Shown here: positions 36,418 to 49,787 of the stretch, one piece after another
Position numbering within the stretch: the first letter of the stretch is position 1
Layout of the letters: every line of letters begins with the position of its first letter
NCBI RefSeq assembly: GCF_000003855.2
Contig: NW_003101680.1
Location: 4,380,731-4,444,730 of the forward strand
Source: Blastomyces gilchristii SLH14081
Lineage: Eukaryota; Ascomycota; Eurotiomycetes; Onygenales; Ajellomycetaceae
DNA length: 64,000 nt
Direction of reading: 5' to 3'
The notes under the pieces: model-generated
Databases searched by the model: none
Told to the model about the DNA's origin: nothing
The model's input: only the letters and a program-made list of their open reading frames with translations
Program-made: the position numbers and the translations under genes

Positions 36418-37262
36418 ATGGCATCCATATCTCCCGAGCAACTAAAAGTGCTCGAACAAACCCGCCAGCGCCTAGTCCAACTAACCCAGTCCCTCGCCTC
36501 GCTCATCAACAATATAAACCAAAGCGATCCCCTCCCCTCCTGGTAAGCATGTGCCGGCCAGTCATAATTATTTGTTTGGAAGAACTAACAACATCCCCCC
36601 TCCACCATTCACCGTCCAGGTCCTCCCTCCAATCGCAGGCTACTATCATCTCCAACAACCTCCTCAACGTCTCTGAACAACTCACAGACCACCATGACCT
36701 GCTCTCATCCCTCGTCGCATACCCTACCCCTCAATTCCCCGGCCGGACCGAAGCTTCCATGCTTTCACAACTGCTACGCACCAAACTCGAGCCACGCGTG
36801 GAGGATTGGGTCTCCCAGGGCCTCTCCATGGGCAACGCGGACGCGACTAGACGTAGGACGGGATTGACAGCGGAGCAGCTGGCAGAGCTGTGGCAATGGG
36901 CCCCTGTCGAGGCGAATATGGAGGCTAGAAAGCGGAATTGGGGCGGTGATTATACGCGGGAGGAAAAAGAGATGGGCGTTAAGAATGTTGTGACGGGGTT
37001 GAAGAGGAGGCTGAATGAGGAGGATAGTGGGAGTGAGAGTGGGAGTGGAGACGAGGACGAGGGGGGGAAAGGAGAGGAGGGAGGAGGGGATGGGAGTGGG
37101 ATGCAGGTTGTGGGAGTGCATAGGAGAGCTGGGGCCGGCGGAGTGCAGTTTGATATTTCGAGCGGGGGAGGACAGGTACCGCCTGTACCGATGTCGCCTG
37201 CACTACCGTTGCAAGATGTGTTTAGGTTCATGATGACAGGGGCGTCCCCGAAGGGTCGTTGA
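36418..37262 (+). CDS. MED8: Mediator complex subunit 8
   Basis: Exon 1 36,418-36,542 and exon 2 36,620-37,262, with a 77-bp intron (GTAAGC...CCAG); 255 aa. The start MASISPEQLKVLEQTRQRL continues to LASLINNINQSDPLPSW across the splice, then SSLQSQATIISNNLL. This N-terminal helical bundle (about residues 5-130) is the conserved Med8 region. In Mediator, Med8 belongs to the head module, binding Med18/Med20 and helping connect to RNA polymerase II; it is nuclear. The middle (about 95-155) keeps a conserved WVSQGLSMGNADATRRRTGL segment and an LWQWAPVEAN segment. Residues about 165-215 are a Gly/Glu/Ser-rich linker of low conservation. The C-terminus (DVFRFMMTGASPKGR) is typical of fungal Med8. 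It converges with the MPDU1-like gene, 395 bp apart. Confidence 0.93.
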
Positions 37263-37657
37263 TATGGTGGTTGCGAAAGAGAAGTAAATATGCAGTTTTC
37301 TGGATATTTCCGTTCTGGCGGAATCATGGACATGGGAATTTGGTTTATTAAACAACGCACTTCAGATATCGGAAATGTACAGTGCCTGCTACATGCAGAG
37401 GCGCTCGTCATCTACGACTTTATTGGACGCATTTACGGCATTATATATACTACGGATAAATTCGCTTGGTAAAACATAGCTCTCTAGAGCCGCTTATTTA
37501 ACTTGTTTGGTATTAATTTGATATTAAGATTATAGAAAATTATCATGCCATTCTCAAAGGAATGAGATGGATATGGTGTGAGAAAATTATATCCCGAATA
37601 GAAAGAAGCGTAGCAAAGTTCAGATACGAAAAAAAAAGTAAGAATTTCGTAACAAAT
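37263..37657. other. Convergent 3' intergenic region
   Basis: 395 bp between the stops of MED8 and the MPDU1-like gene. AT-rich in the middle (about 37,480-37,660); presumably both 3' UTRs and poly(A) regions. No gene. Confidence 0.6.
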
Positions 37658-38692
37658 TTATCCCCTCCGCCTCGTTGTTGGGCCCTTTCCAGAAGGACTT
37701 GGAGAGACGCTAGAACTTTTTGCAACAGGGATCTGCACTTCTGCCATGCGCTGAGGCTTCCTGGCCTGCAGTTTCTTCGCTGGAGTGGTAGCTGGCACGT
37801 TCCAGTAGTACAGCATCTGTAAGCCCAGGATCAGATTAAGGGAAAATCCAGCCACGAAGCCGTAGAGGAGCAGCTTATCGTCCACTTCCTGCATTGTGGT
37901 GAAGATGCGCATCATGGAGCCCAGGAGATAATTGAATACCTAAACCAGAAAAATATATTAATGATGACATAATTCTGAAAGGATGGTAAATATGAACATA
38001 GGACGAAAAGAGATCCATGAAAAGTAAGAAGCGGGGTATGGTTCACATACCGCGAAGGCGCTCAATTGCCCTGTGCCCCCTTCGTTCCACACAGTCAGAA
38101 TCTGCGGCACTTTGCTCGCGATCCCCATTACTCCCGCGCCAGCCTGCAAATAACCCATTGTCGCCTGGTCTACAAGTGCGTCGCCACTGAACAAAAGCGC
38201 ATAGACAATGCCTGCAACGGCCGCAACAAAAGCGCCAGCAGCCGGTGCTTGGCCAGAAAACACAAGCACTAGGACGCCAACTACAACATCCTGTGCGGCA
38301 ATGAGCGCAGACTCGCCATACGTGCTGAAAGGGAATTTCTGACGCGCATTGTATGCGAGGGTAATCAGAAGGCTCGTAGTCTCGAGCGCGTAGGAGGTAA
38401 ACGATACACCCGCGGAGGAGCGGGAGGAGAGAAGCTTCAAGATCTGTGGAACCTTGACGATTGCACTGAAAGTGACGATTGCCACGCCAAGGACCTTGGA
38501 AATTGCTAGAGGAAAACAGGCTGGGTCTGCCGTCACGTCGAGGGAGCGGATGAGGGTTGAATGGCAATGTTCGCCGAGAAGAGAGAATAGAGCATCATCG
38601 ACAGGTTCGGGAAGGGCGGAGGTGATGGATTTAAGGTACGGATGTAACGGGTTGAGTAGGTTGGTCTGGAGAATTTGCTGGAAAGACTCCAT
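37658..38692 (-). CDS. MPDU1: MPDU1/Lec35-like PQ-loop protein (mannose-P-dolichol utilisation)
   Basis: Minus strand: exon 1 38,692-38,051, exon 2 37,939-37,658. The 111-bp intron (GTATGT...TTAG) joins QLSAFA to VFNYLLGSMM; 307 aa. Two PQ-loop repeats are visible: one around residues 65-100 (VTFSAIVKVPQILKLLSSRS, then AGVSFTSYALE) and one around 195-225 (MGIASKVPQILTVWNEGGTG). About seven hydrophobic segments are present. In animals MPDU1 is an ER membrane protein needed for use of dolichol-phosphate mannose and glucose in N-glycan and GPI precursor assembly; the fungal homologue is inferred to act likewise. The C-terminal tail (residues about 270-307) is basic and Ser/Pro-rich. Its 5' end faces COX10 across a 487-bp divergent promoter. 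Confidence 0.9.
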
Positions 38693-39179
38693 GGCTGTCC
38701 CTCGAGTTGGTTGATGGTCGGAAAGCCGTTCTTATTGTTGGAGTTGATGTTTTCGTTGCAGCATCGATTGTTTATGTCCGGGATTTGGCCCAGAGATGCA
38801 ACAATAATCAAAGGTTGTGGTTAATTACCAGATGTGGTTAGACCACAACCGAATGGATTTCTAATTCCCAACTATATGCCGAGAAGGGATAGTTAAAACT
38901 ATGGCCAGTAGCTAAAAATGCTTAGGAGCATATATTTTATATTTTTAATCTAATCTTATTGCCCATTTTATTCTCGCGCATCTACGTGATGCTATATCTA
39001 CTCCGTTATCTACTCCGTCGAACGGGGACAAGCAATCAAGTCACGTGGATGCTGACTCATCTCACTTGCTGGCTGGATCCAGACCCCAAACCAAGAATTC
39101 TACAACAACGACTGCACTTCGGATAGAACATTTCCCCATGCGGATGGCGAGGTCTCTGTTGGCTCAGGCTGCCGATTAA
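38693..39179. promoter_or_regulatory. Shared divergent promoter, MPDU1-like gene and COX10
   Basis: 487 bp between two divergent starts. It contains AT-rich runs near 38,930-38,960 and pyrimidine-rich segments, but no factor site can be assigned with confidence. Its function as a bidirectional promoter is inferred from gene order only. Confidence 0.5.
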
Positions 39180-40790
39180 GTGCAACCTGAATTGGTTATG
39201 GCCTCACCGCTGTTATTTGTCCGCCCCGGCGTGGCTTCGGACGCTGCCGCGCTCTGCTCCCGTTGCTTCGCTCACCTAGCGCTGCCGCCAGGGGGGTGCT
39301 GGCGGAGAGGCTTCACTGCGAGTAGGATCTTGCAAAATGGGGAATCTCGAGCTTCGACAATGCCCAGGATGCTGAGGAAAGCGTACTTCTCTTCCAGTAG
39401 GCTACCGGTTAGCCCTTTGTCGAGAAATGACGCGGTCGAGTGGTTGGGAAGAGGGTCACCGCATGTTAATCGATCGCCTCTCTTCCACTCCGCAGCACCT
39501 TCAGTTGATGCTCAAACGCCAACTGTGTCCCCAGTTGGGACAAGTAGCAATCAATCACCTCCTGGTTCCCCCGAGGAACTTCCCCATCGAAGACGACAAC
39601 GCTTAAAGGCTGAACGTGAAGCTAAAACCCCTAACTACGATATCCGCCCCGATGCCTCCTCCCGCCTGTCTACTTTATCATCCTCTCTCCCAAAAACTTC
39701 GCTGCGGGGGACAATAGCAGCGTTCCTCGCTCTTACGAAACCAAACTTATCCTTCCTCGTTGTTCTTACCGCTACCACTGCCTACGGCCTCTACCCTATC
39801 CCAACACTCCTTGCCCTAGACCCTTCAGTAACACCTCTCCCGGCACTCTCCACTACTACTCTGACCTTATTCTACCTTACAATCGGTACATTCCTCGCAT
39901 CCGGAAGCGCCAACACCCTAAACATGTTCTTTGAGCCACAGCATGACGCACGCATGTCACGTACTCGAAACAGACCACTCGTTCGCAAACTCCTCTCCCC
40001 AAGAGCAGCCCTTATATTTGCCGCCGTCACCGGCACTGTGGGTGTCACTGCCCTATACATGGGCACAAATCCAACTGTCGCCGCACTAGGTGCTTTCAAT
40101 CTTTTCCTATATGCATTTGTCTACACTCCCCTCAAACGTATTTCCGTTATAAACACCTGGGTTGGAGCAATCGTTGGTGGAATCCCGCCTCTAATGGGCT
40201 GGGCCGCTGCTGCCGGCCAAACTGCTACAACGGGACATGACGGCTGGTGCGATCTCCTCTTCGGCCCTGACAGCCCTGGAGGCTGGCTCATGGCCGCAAT
40301 ATTATTCGCATGGCAGTTCCCGCACTTCAATTCCCTCTCCCACACTATCCGTGAGGAATACAGAAATGCGGGCTATAAAATGCTCGCGTGGACGAATCCC
40401 GCGCGCAATGGCCGTGTCGCACTTCGTTACTCGATCCTCATGTTCCCACTTTGCGCTGGACTGTGGTGGTTCGGAGTGGTTGATAAAGGCTTCCTAGTCG
40501 GGGGAACACTAGTCAATTGCTGGCTAGCCAAGGAAGCGTATCGATTCTGGAAACTTCAGGGAGCAGCTGGTAGCTCCAGAGGATTGTTCTGGGCTAGTGT
40601 GTGGCATCTGCCACTCCTGATGGTGGGGACGCTGGTCACTAAGAAGGGCATTTGGGATGGGGTCTGGAGTCATATTTTTGGCGAGGAGGTGGAAGATGAG
40701 GAGGACGAGGAGTATGAAGAGGACGAGATGAAAGAGGAGACTCGCAAAGTACTCGCAGACGCACTCTTGCCCACAGAACCCATAGCGTGA
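39180..40790 (+). CDS. COX10: Protoheme IX farnesyltransferase, mitochondrial
   Basis: Single exon, 536 aa from 39,180; Met7 at 39,198 is an alternative start. COX10 adds a farnesyl group to heme B to make heme O, the precursor of heme A for cytochrome c oxidase, in the mitochondrial inner membrane. Residues about 1-175 are a long Arg/Ser-rich presequence and spacer, as in fungal COX10. The UbiA-type prenyltransferase core follows: [19 protein letters not shown] (about 187), the first Asp-rich motif [19 protein letters not shown] (about 247-266), [19 protein letters not shown] (about 312-330) and [18 protein letters not shown] (about 377-394). About eight membrane helices are expected. The C-terminus has an acidic stretch ([15 protein letters not shown]) that is not part of the catalytic domain. 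No damage seen. Confidence 0.95.
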   Translation: MQPELVMASPLLFVRPGVASDAAALCSRCFAHLALPPGGCWRRGFTASRILQNGESRASTMPRMLRKAYFSSSRLPVSPLSRNDAVEWLGRGSPHVNRSPLFHSAAPSVDAQTPTVSPVGTSSNQSPPGSPEELPHRRRQRLKAEREAKTPNYDIRPDASSRLSTLSSSLPKTSLRGTIAAFLALTKPNLSFLVVLTATTAYGLYPIPTLLALDPSVTPLPALSTTTLTLFYLTIGTFLASGSANTLNMFFEPQHDARMSRTRNRPLVRKLLSPRAALIFAAVTGTVGVTALYMGTNPTVAALGAFNLFLYAFVYTPLKRISVINTWVGAIVGGIPPLMGWAAAAGQTATTGHDGWCDLLFGPDSPGGWLMAAILFAWQFPHFNSLSHTIREEYRNAGYKMLAWTNPARNGRVALRYSILMFPLCAGLWWFGVVDKGFLVGGTLVNCWLAKEAYRFWKLQGAAGSSRGLFWASVWHLPLLMVGTLVTKKGIWDGVWSHIFGEEVEDEEDEEYEEDEMKEETRKVLADALLPTEPIA

Positions 40791-43700
40791 CGAGGTTTAT
40801 TTTCTCAGTCTAGGGAAATCTGGGAAAGACACCAATCTTCACTTATGTATTATGTATATACCATACCATCTTGACTTTGCTGCGCATTTCTTTAATCGGC
40901 AGGGGATTTCTCTACTGGGTTTAACTGAAAGGAGGCTTCCAAATGTGTAGATATATTAAAGAGCCGCTCACTTGATCTACAGGCGAAGCCGTCACACTAT
41001 TTCCTCTCAATTGAGTGCAGGATTCTGTACAGAGCATAGTTATGCCGGCCCACCCCACCCACTATCCCCAATAGTGAGTGATAAATCATGATTCACCACT
41101 ACACAAAATATCACTACTGTGCTAATTATCATGTTTTTCTTCATCATCTATCTCGAGATAATTGAAAGATCTCAAGAGATTGAAGAATATATAGTAGCTG
41201 TTATAGAATTCAATGAAAAATTCTCTGTAATATCAGATATTAACTAAGACTGTAGACTGTGCAGACTGATCACTTTCACTCATGCATGCTCACCAAGGTT
41301 GCAGTCATCAATCAGTAATTGCAAGCTCTTTATAAAAGGTCATGTAGCAGCTAGCTTTTCATAACATAAATCAACTACTTTAAGAATACACCTTCATCAA
41401 ATTTATTATATTATATTCAAATAATACTGATATTTTCTGTAAAGAGTTGTTTTAAATTGATTAATTGCGGTAATAATTATGTTGTGGTGAGGCACACCAA
41501 CTACAGGAGTAGTGGGGCTAGCGAAGGCACGTGCCGCTCCATCTGCAAAACTTTACTCAGGATGAGTAATAAGTGGTGTGATTTTAGCTTTCATTCACCT
41601 CGCTTCGCTTATCCTAACCGCAAACCAATTCTCACAGTGTTCGACCGCTGACCAAAGGTAATTTACGCCAATAACTTTAGCACATCCTCGGATTTCGCAC
41701 ACCAGCTGTTGCACTATGGGTGGCACATTGGTGGTTGAGATGATGTATCTGTCTCTCAGGTCCCCTCATTTGCACCTTTCCTCACTCTATCTTCGATAGA
41801 CGCTGTACAGGCATGTTTTAGGAGTATCTTTGGGCGACGGATCGAGAGAATAAGGGGAGTGAAAGAGAAACAATGACCGGTGCAATTATCTTACCCTCGT
41901 TACTTTAGCGCAACGGGCATTCCACCTGTTCAGCAGTATCTAGGACCAACGGAATACTACTGCATGTTAAACTTGGCATGAATCTCAGATCTCACGCGCT
42001 TCATGTTCGAGCCTCCGAAAATGTGGAACTACTTCTGTTCTCACTTCGTTCCCTGAGAGAGCCGGAATCACGACAAAATCGACGGGGAGTGGAACTCAAA
42101 GATAGCAAGAAATAATGTAACAGCCCAACCCCCGCGATTGCTAAGCGTCGGACATTGAGTTAAAAATGTTGATGATGCCATGCCTAGATCCGAGGAAACG
42201 AAGACAAGGCTGGAATTCAAAAGCAAGAAAAACCAAAGTAGTTTTCCTCTGTCTTCGCCTTGCGTGCAGGCTGGCTGACTTGTTTGCATTTTCTTGGCAC
42301 ATCTCCCCCCAGATGTCTGTGCGTTTGTCTTACTTCGAGCCATTCCTGCCGTTCTTCTTTCCCCAATTTGAAGGATTCCCCAGCGATTCTCTTCCTCAAA
42401 AGTCCCCTCTTGATACGTTCCTCCTTCTGAATACCCCGTAGGTTGAGAAATTTGCCCGTGGATTGTACGGCTTTTCTCAGTGTATCAGCCAAATGGACCC
42501 ATCCATACTTCTGAAGCGACTCCCCCAATTCGATAGTAGTAGAGTAGGGAGATAGCAACACAAAGACGAATCTTTAAAAAGGGCGTTTTGACAGTGGTCT
42601 GTAAAGTAAGCGAGAACAAAAGGAGACAAATTGGACAAAGAAGGTTTGGGGGCGGGCTCGCTACCCACTCAGTCACAAATATGGATTTCCGGAATCATTT
42701 AGACTACGATCCACCCGCCCACGAAGCCGCTAGCAGGAGGTCAAAACACAGGCCAAGCCGCCAGTCCCAAGGGGGCAACACCGGCTCGGGATGGATTTTG
42801 TGTTCGCCAGGGTGGGTGCAAAGCACAAGCAAGAAACTGTCGCTGAGCATGGTATTTGCCCAGGGGAGGCACATGTCTTGTATGTGTTGTACAGCCCATG
42901 TATAGTACTACTGTACATCTTATAAGAAGTACTGTGTAAGTACCTTGTCAGATTCTCACCATTAGCACCCTCTCCGGCATGGTTCGCATGGAATTCGACT
43001 CAGGCTGACCGGATATCCCAATCTGGTAATCCGTGACCTTATTCCGGGACGGTTTTAAGAAGCGAGAACGCTCTGACTAAGATGCTGGGGTGCAAGGATA
43101 CCTCGAATTGTACAGCCCGAACATGTCCGGAGTTTGCAAACCAGTATCAAACGTAGGTATACATACGTCTTGTACAAAAGTAAGAGGCCCGGGAGTTGGG
43201 CGAGTCATTTTGATATTCTTCTCTTCTTCTTATGAGATGAGTGCATTCACACTCCTCCGATCTTCGGATCGAGTTGAGTTAGGCGATAGTTGGATAGGTG
43301 GATCAGCATTCCACCAATAGCATTGTTCTGGTGAGTCGTCGAACCTTAAAAACTAATGCATGGGTATACATCCTCTCTCGGCTGCCGATGGCCAGGAACA
43401 GAGCACAAGTATTCCGATGTACTCCTTCCTTCCTGTAAATATATTTAGATGGCGGGCAGTTCGATGATCCAAAGATTGCCGCTCACTCTAAGGAATTGCG
43501 CAATTGACAACAGTCTGATTCGTCTGGTCGATGTAGGCGCAAAGGAAATAGAACCGCTTATGTGGGTTAGATACTGGCAGTTTAGCAGCATACATTACAT
43601 ACGAAATAGGAATTGATATCTTCTAGATCTGAGGAAAGCTGGAAGCTTTTTTTCCCGAAAGATTGAAGGGCTGTTGTCGGTCTCGATGATGTGTATTTTA

Positions 43701-45724
43701 AGGTGTTGTAGTAGCTATGGCTCGCCGTTGCTGGGCGTAAACCAAGGAGATGTCATTTGGGTGCTGACACTGCACGGTGTATGAATTTTGCCCGGTTTCT
43801 ATCCTTGCGTTGTCCGCAGCCTATTTGCCATCTCATACTTGACTGTGAGAACTTGGCAGGCACCGGGAGCTATCTAACCCTCAGTGGATGAGACGGATTG
43901 TTTTGGAGCAGGTCAGCAGCTCTAAGACGAAAAATGATTGTTGACCTTTCACACACGCGAGCTCACTCTCCTGTTCAATTGTGGATGATTAGATTGGCTG
44001 AACGCTGTGGGGGGAGGAGGGAGGGCTCGAGGGCTTGGTATAATCGAGCCAAAAGCAAACACTTATTGGCGTTGGTTAACTTACTACGGAGTACGGAGTA
44101 TGTATATTCACATCAGGCTGGAAGAAGAGGAATAAATGCGGGGATCTTCAACCGATGATCTGCCCTATCAACTCAACTCTCTGTTGAAGGAGACAGGGCA
44201 AACCCTGACACCTCACTCGATAAGAAAGTTGATTAGACAACCAAATGAAATATTTGTGTTGTATGAGCGGGTGGATGGTTTTGATATGGTTTTGCAATCT
44301 TTTTTTTTTTTTTTTTTTTTTTTTCTAATGCAAAGATTCGAGGCGTTTATGGCCAAATGAATAGTTAATGGAGGTTGATTAGAATGAGAACTAGAAGCTG
44401 CTCGCCTGGCCATTAAAGAATCATGCAGGGTCGGTCGCCGTGTCTGGATCCTTCCTCTTCTTCCTGGTTGTTCCCCTAAAGCGAAACGCCTTAGCTGTTA
44501 TTATTGTCGTATTCGGGACAAGATCTCCAATAACTACTACTATCTATTATTATTATTATTATTGTCATGGACGGGATCCCTCTTGGCGGTGTGGGGATAA
44601 CATAACCGTGAAAGAGACAGTTTCTGTGCAAACAGAGAAAAGATATAACTCTGCTCTGCTTCCATTAACTTAACTAACTAGTTATCCATTAACTACGCGA
44701 GGCTTTCCGTAACTATGGGTTCATGGTAACTACAGATGGGAATGATGGAAACAATCACCCGAAAACAAGAACATCGGGCTCAGCGAATATTCCATTGTCC
44801 ATCTCCATTCGTATCAACAGGCGCCTCTTCTCGTGCTTTGGCCCATGGGACTACCCGTTAGACCAAGCTTGATATGCCGAGGCGGTGCTCGCCAAACCAA
44901 AAAAAAACCTTGTTGTGAAGAAGGTAACTTTATACCATATATAGTTATATATATCTGGAATCTGACCAAAGGCAGGCTAGGCCCATCAGCGAAATGCTAG
45001 GCTGCCTGTGCTGCCTGTGCTGCTGGTGCTGCTGTGCATCACCAATCCGAGGCCCACAGCCAACGCTGCGTACCCTTGATACCTGCATCCTCCCCGCACG
45101 GGGCTTTGGCGATGGCGGTTTTGTTTCCTCTCTTTTTTAAAATCCATCCCGTTGCGCAAGTCACACTAAAAGCCGCTAGTCAGCCAGAGCTGGCGAACAA
45201 ATCGTTGTGTCTGAGCTCGCCAACGCTGCTCTGAGCACTTCACTAGCAATAATCCAGGACGACTTGCAGATGATGCTTTCGCCCTTGGGAGGGATCGTCC
45301 TGCCGGAACAACTCTCATACACACACACAGCAGCATGAGCGCTAGTTAACAAAAGGACTATTATTGCCTGGATCAACAACCCAGGCTTTGAAGATGGATT
45401 TTTCCAAACTGAGCAAAGCGCAAGCCAAAAGGCACCCTCGCAACCCCGGGAGGAGAGGAGTTCGCTCATGTTCATCTTGTCAAGTAGAATATATATCGAG
45501 GCAATAATAATAGACCCAATAATATAAGTTAATAATAATATAAATATAATCATCATAGTAATAGCTGCCTTCCTGCTCCTCTCAACTTTCCATCGTAACT
45601 TGCCTGCTCTTTTTTATTCCCTCCCCTCCCTCCCCTCCACTTCTTCGTTCTTCTCCTCCCTGCACCAGCGCTCTCTGGGCGCCTCAGCTCTTGGTGCTCG
45701 CTCCTCCTGCCTGCCGGAATCTCC
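40791..45724. other. 4.9 kb gene-poor stretch between COX10 and the regulator
   Basis: No coding region with a recognisable domain; open frames are under 126 codons and overlap on both strands. It holds an AT-rich mutated patch (41,090-41,455), a run of 25 T at 44,300-44,324, an (ATT)n run near 44,545-44,565, and a palindromic-looking segment near 42,900-42,945 (tagtactactgtac). The last part (about 45,000-45,724) is pyrimidine-rich and probably the promoter and 5' leader of the Zn2Cys6 gene. A lineage-specific gene with several introns cannot be excluded. Confidence 0.5.
41090..41455. repeat. Hypermutated AT-rich patch inside the gene island (possible solo LTR)
   Basis: About 365 bp has the same base signature as the flanking isochores (few CpG or CpC, many TCA/TGA/AGA), while the sequence on both sides is GC-balanced. 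It is too short for coding remains. A hypermutated solo LTR or small transposon fragment is likely; no clear TSD or TG...CA ends were found. Confidence 0.4.
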
Positions 45725-47831
45725 ATGTTGTTCATGCAAAGGAAGCCTGCCCTTTCGTCCCGCCATCTCGCGCCGGACTATGGGTATAGTGAACGTCTAT
45801 GGGACCATACGACTCCAAGGGCGGCAAGTGCCTTAGTCCCCGATTGTCGTAACCAACAGCTGGCAACCGCTTTCTTTACCCCGACGTCCTCTTCAACCCT
45901 GCTGCGGTCTCCAGCGACCTCTTCCAGCGAGGTCTTCTCTCGAGTGGTAATTTCGCCCGGCGAGGATGTTTCGAATCAGTACACTCGCACCTGTTCATTG
46001 GACACGCGACCCAACCTCACTCGAACCCAAACCCTCGACGCTCTCGATTTCAGTTCCGAGTCCCCCTTTAAACATGCTCAGGAACAATCCCCCACTTCCT
46101 CGCATTCTTCCAGGACATTTAGTTTCGCTATAATCTCCTCCCCCGATACGGATATCACGGCGGACGACGTGACGCCAAAAGTGGAAGAAATTGAAGATGA
46201 GCAAGCCGTCTCGCTGGGAGAAATCAAGGAACAAGACCACAGGGACTCAGATCCACGAACGTGTTCTGGGGAACCTCCGGTGCCGACTGCCATCGAGGCT
46301 CCAAGGAAACGGGGCAGGCCGCGAAAACACCCACTACCTACGCCTGGACAAGCGAAGGTCGCCAAAGGAAGATCCAAAACGGGATGTATTACTTGCAGAA
46401 GAAGAAAGAAGAAATGTGACGAGACGAGACCTTCGTGTTTAAATTGTCAAAAGAACGCGGTGTTTTGTGAGGGTTACCCTGTGAAGGAGATATGGAAAAG
46501 CGGAAAGCAGAAGATGGAAGAGGGTACATACATACCCTCAAACTCGCCGCCCCTTTGAATCCGTCCTTTCTACATCCAGATATGAGGACGTTCTCATGGT
46601 TTCTGCTTAACTCGCATACTGACTTACGCTTTACATAGAAGTTCGAAAGAATTATCTCGCGGCTATCCCCCGTGGTCTTCCAACCCTAATAGACGGGATA
46701 GAAACTGATGTCGATCGAAGATTCCTTGACCATTTTGTTTTCGATTTTAGCAGAGTGCTTACACTCATTAACGACGACTCCAATCCATTCAAAGAGATTT
46801 TGTTGCCAATGGCTACCCAACACCGGGGCCTCATGCATTCGTTGATGTGTCTCTCCGGCTCGCATCTTTCCACGAGAGACCCAGAACCGCAGTTTAAGGA
46901 GCGCAAACACTACCATTTTGACCAAGCAATTACGGATTTAAGGATGATAATAACGTCGCGAGCGGGAACAACTGATGAGCCAGAGCTTCCCGTAAATGAC
47001 CCTATGATTGCGGCTACCCTCGCTTTATGTCTGAAAACTATATGCGAGGGAGAAACGAGGGGAGAGTATAGGTCGCACATGGATGCGACGCGATATTTCC
47101 TACGAACCCACCCACCAAAAAATATAAAATTTAAGCAGTTCATCATCGAATTTTTCCAATACCATGACATTTCAAACTCCTTGACCACGCTTGACCGCCG
47201 ACCCCTTTGCCTTACAGGTGACCTTCGCCTACCAGACTTTGTGCCCCATGCCCAGGCTGGCGCACTCTTGGGCATTTTCGACGGCTTGTTTCACTACATT
47301 TCAGAAATCACTGTTCTTCGCGACAGAATCCGACAGCGGATTATACATGGTATTGAACCCTGGATCGACTACCAGACACTGAGCGAAGCAGTGTCGATTG
47401 ACTCGTCGATACGAGCCTGGGAGCCGATTTACCCGCCGGATAACCCTAACTGGTACGCGGCGCAGTTATACAGGCAGTCGACATGGGTGTACCTTTATCG
47501 AACCATGCGCCCCTCCCGCCCAAGCGAGAAAATATCTCGAGTCGTCGATGATGGGCTTGTGTTTCTCGATCAACTTCCTATCGATGCCGGTGCCAATTCC
47601 ATCATGTTAATGCCGCTGTTCCTCCTTGGCTGTTCGGCCTTCGAAACTAAACAGCGCGAGCGCATAAAGAGAGGCTTCGATAGCCTGCAAGCTTATTCAA
47701 GCTTGCGGAATATAGAACCGGCCCTTCGGGTTGTTGAAAAAGTATGGGAAATCATGGACCATAATATCGAGGAAAGCTGGGATTGGGAGAAGATCATCGA
47801 AGATATGGATATGGATTTCTTAATTACATGA
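45725..47831 (+). CDS. Zn2Cys6 transcription factor with AT-hook
   Basis: Exon 1 45,725-46,523, exon 2 46,639-47,831; the 115-bp intron joins KQKMEE to EVRKNYLAAIPRG. 663 aa from the first Met; Met4 also possible. Residues about 1-185 are Ser/Thr-rich and unstructured. An AT-hook-like basic block RKRGRPRKHP lies at 194-203. The GAL4-type binuclear cluster is at 221-249 with six cysteines (CITC, KKKC, SCLNC, VFC), binding DNA as a nuclear regulator. The C-terminal 390 residues match the general shape of the fungal-specific regulatory domain Fungal_trans_2, with LMHSLMCLSGSHLS and MIAATLALCLKTIC helices. The regulated pathway is unknown. The only nearby metabolic or transport gene downstream is the ABCG transporter, 2.0 kb away on the same strand. 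Confidence 0.85.
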
Positions 47832-49787
47832 TTCCCATTGCCATATGCTTCGGCTGCATCTGTCTTTACTCATATCCACGCTGCGACTTCTTCTCCGTAC
47901 ACTTCTTCAATATTTTCTTTTCCGTCATTTTTTGTCTCGACTTAGCATGAATGTCTGCACGGGTGGCGTTCCTTCTAAGCTATTGAAAGCACGGAGTAAG
48001 GTGCTAAGTTCTTATTGCTGGCGACGATGGTAGCTCATTATCCCCCGGCTTCATTAACTGGTTTTTTTTTTTTTTTTTTTTCCCAAAACGTTTCTCGTTT
48101 TAGCCATCTCCGCATTTATTTCCAGCGTTTGTCGTGCTTATTCTGCAAACTGTTGGTTTTCAAAAGGGCATCTTTATGAGATTGATTTCGGGGCGTTTCA
48201 CGGTTCTCGGATTTTCTCTTCGCCCAATCGTAACCTTTCGCATTCAGGATATGCCTTAATTTTTCTCAGTTTCTCTCAATTTTGCATAATCTCTTCTTGT
48301 CCTTATCCTTGTTCCCCAGTTGCGATTGTGCGTTCATCTGGAGACCCCCTTTCTCACCATGATTCCTCTTGTAGCCCTTGCGGAAATTTGGATTGTCGGA
48401 AACGGTTTAGACGAGGGAACTCTTTCTACAATAAATCCAAATGTCTCCTAGGGCATTTAGGCAGACTAGTTTCTGGTTCATCTTTGAGCACTTGATCTTT
48501 CTGATTACTCCCACTTTCTAGAGAGAAAAAAAAAGAGACCATTGAAATATCTTTCTCTGCCCATGGCCGAATATTCTCGTTTCAATTGTTTTCTTGGGAG
48601 AGTTTGGGGAAAGTCAAAAACGCAGATATCATAATAATAAGGTCCGGGACGCTTGTTTGTGTTCACTCTTGACTAATTCTCCAAAGGCAGCCTCAGTCCT
48701 ATTTTCTCACCATTTCCACTTCCATTCGAATTACAATTCAATTTCGATTGCAGCTTTGATTTTGGTTCACATGATTTTTCCACAATGTTACTTGCGGATG
48801 CATGGCTTGTTGAGCCTTGCACGCAGTCATGGCCAGCTCGCCAAAACGGAGAGGTTTTCTTCCAACATTGCGACCGTCAGCATCTGCCTGGTCCCTTTAT
48901 ATCAGCATTTCAGGTCAGAAAGTTGAACCGCTTGTGTTTATGAGTATGGAATACTCGAATCCCATTGCGTTAAATTTCACGGATCTTCGGTGAGATCATG
49001 AAACAAGGGCGAGTTAAGGGTCAATACTTTTCAACTCCGGTGAGATGAATGACTGTGTCAGAAGCGCCTGGCTGTAGGTCAGTAGTAATACCCGAATGAA
49101 TATATATCTGTGTAATCGCTACTATTCATTGACCGTTACTCCCTTAATAAGAAGGCCCAAAGAACTGGCGAAATTGAGTTCTGCTTGAGGTGAAACATAA
49201 CACTTCCGATCGCCCGGTATTTTGCATAACCACTTCCACCGACACCCCCCCCTAGTTCTACATTTAGTTACCCTCAACAATCCCTGACTGCCATTGAGGA
49301 CGGTGGCAATCATAAGGAGCCAGGACACCACACCCTGGAGAATAAAATGCAACTAACGCCTAAGCGAGGCTCTAGTGGGTCTGCCCAAGCGCGAGTGGAA
49401 TCTATCGTACCCGGAACCCGTTCCAGCCGAGCGTCCAAGCTCTACACAGTACTGTACTGTGTACGTTCTTCGGGAGCGAGAGGATACAGCTTCAAATGTG
49501 CATCACAGGCTCACTCCTTGTGGTGACCTTGGAAGCCTAGGATTGAATAATTGGGCTAGAAAGATGTCATTATTTATGCGTACGTTACTGCGAAGAAGGA
49601 TCCTCGTGCTTCTCGGCGAGATTCACCATCAAGTAGTATCTCGCTTCTTAGCCCACCTCCATATTGCTGTCCCATTGCTGCCCCAGCCCCACAAGGTCCA
49701 GGGTGCTGCTTAAGCGGGGAATTTTTCGGGCTGGGTTCAGAATAAAACTTAATAAGAAGAAACAACAAACCCTCGCCGCCCATTTCT
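47832..49787. other. Intergenic between regulator and ABC transporter
   Basis: 2.0 kb with no supportable gene. It includes a run of about 21 T near 48,061-48,081, and pyrimidine-rich DNA up to about 48,500 that may be the regulator's 3' UTR. The right end is the presumed ABC-transporter promoter, with a short repeat cagtactgtactgtg near 49,447. Confidence 0.5.

Noticed and set aside
42068..42561. Overlapping 90-115-codon frames on both strands
   Set aside because: No domain, no codon-usage contrast with surroundings and no splice logic; treated as chance open frames.
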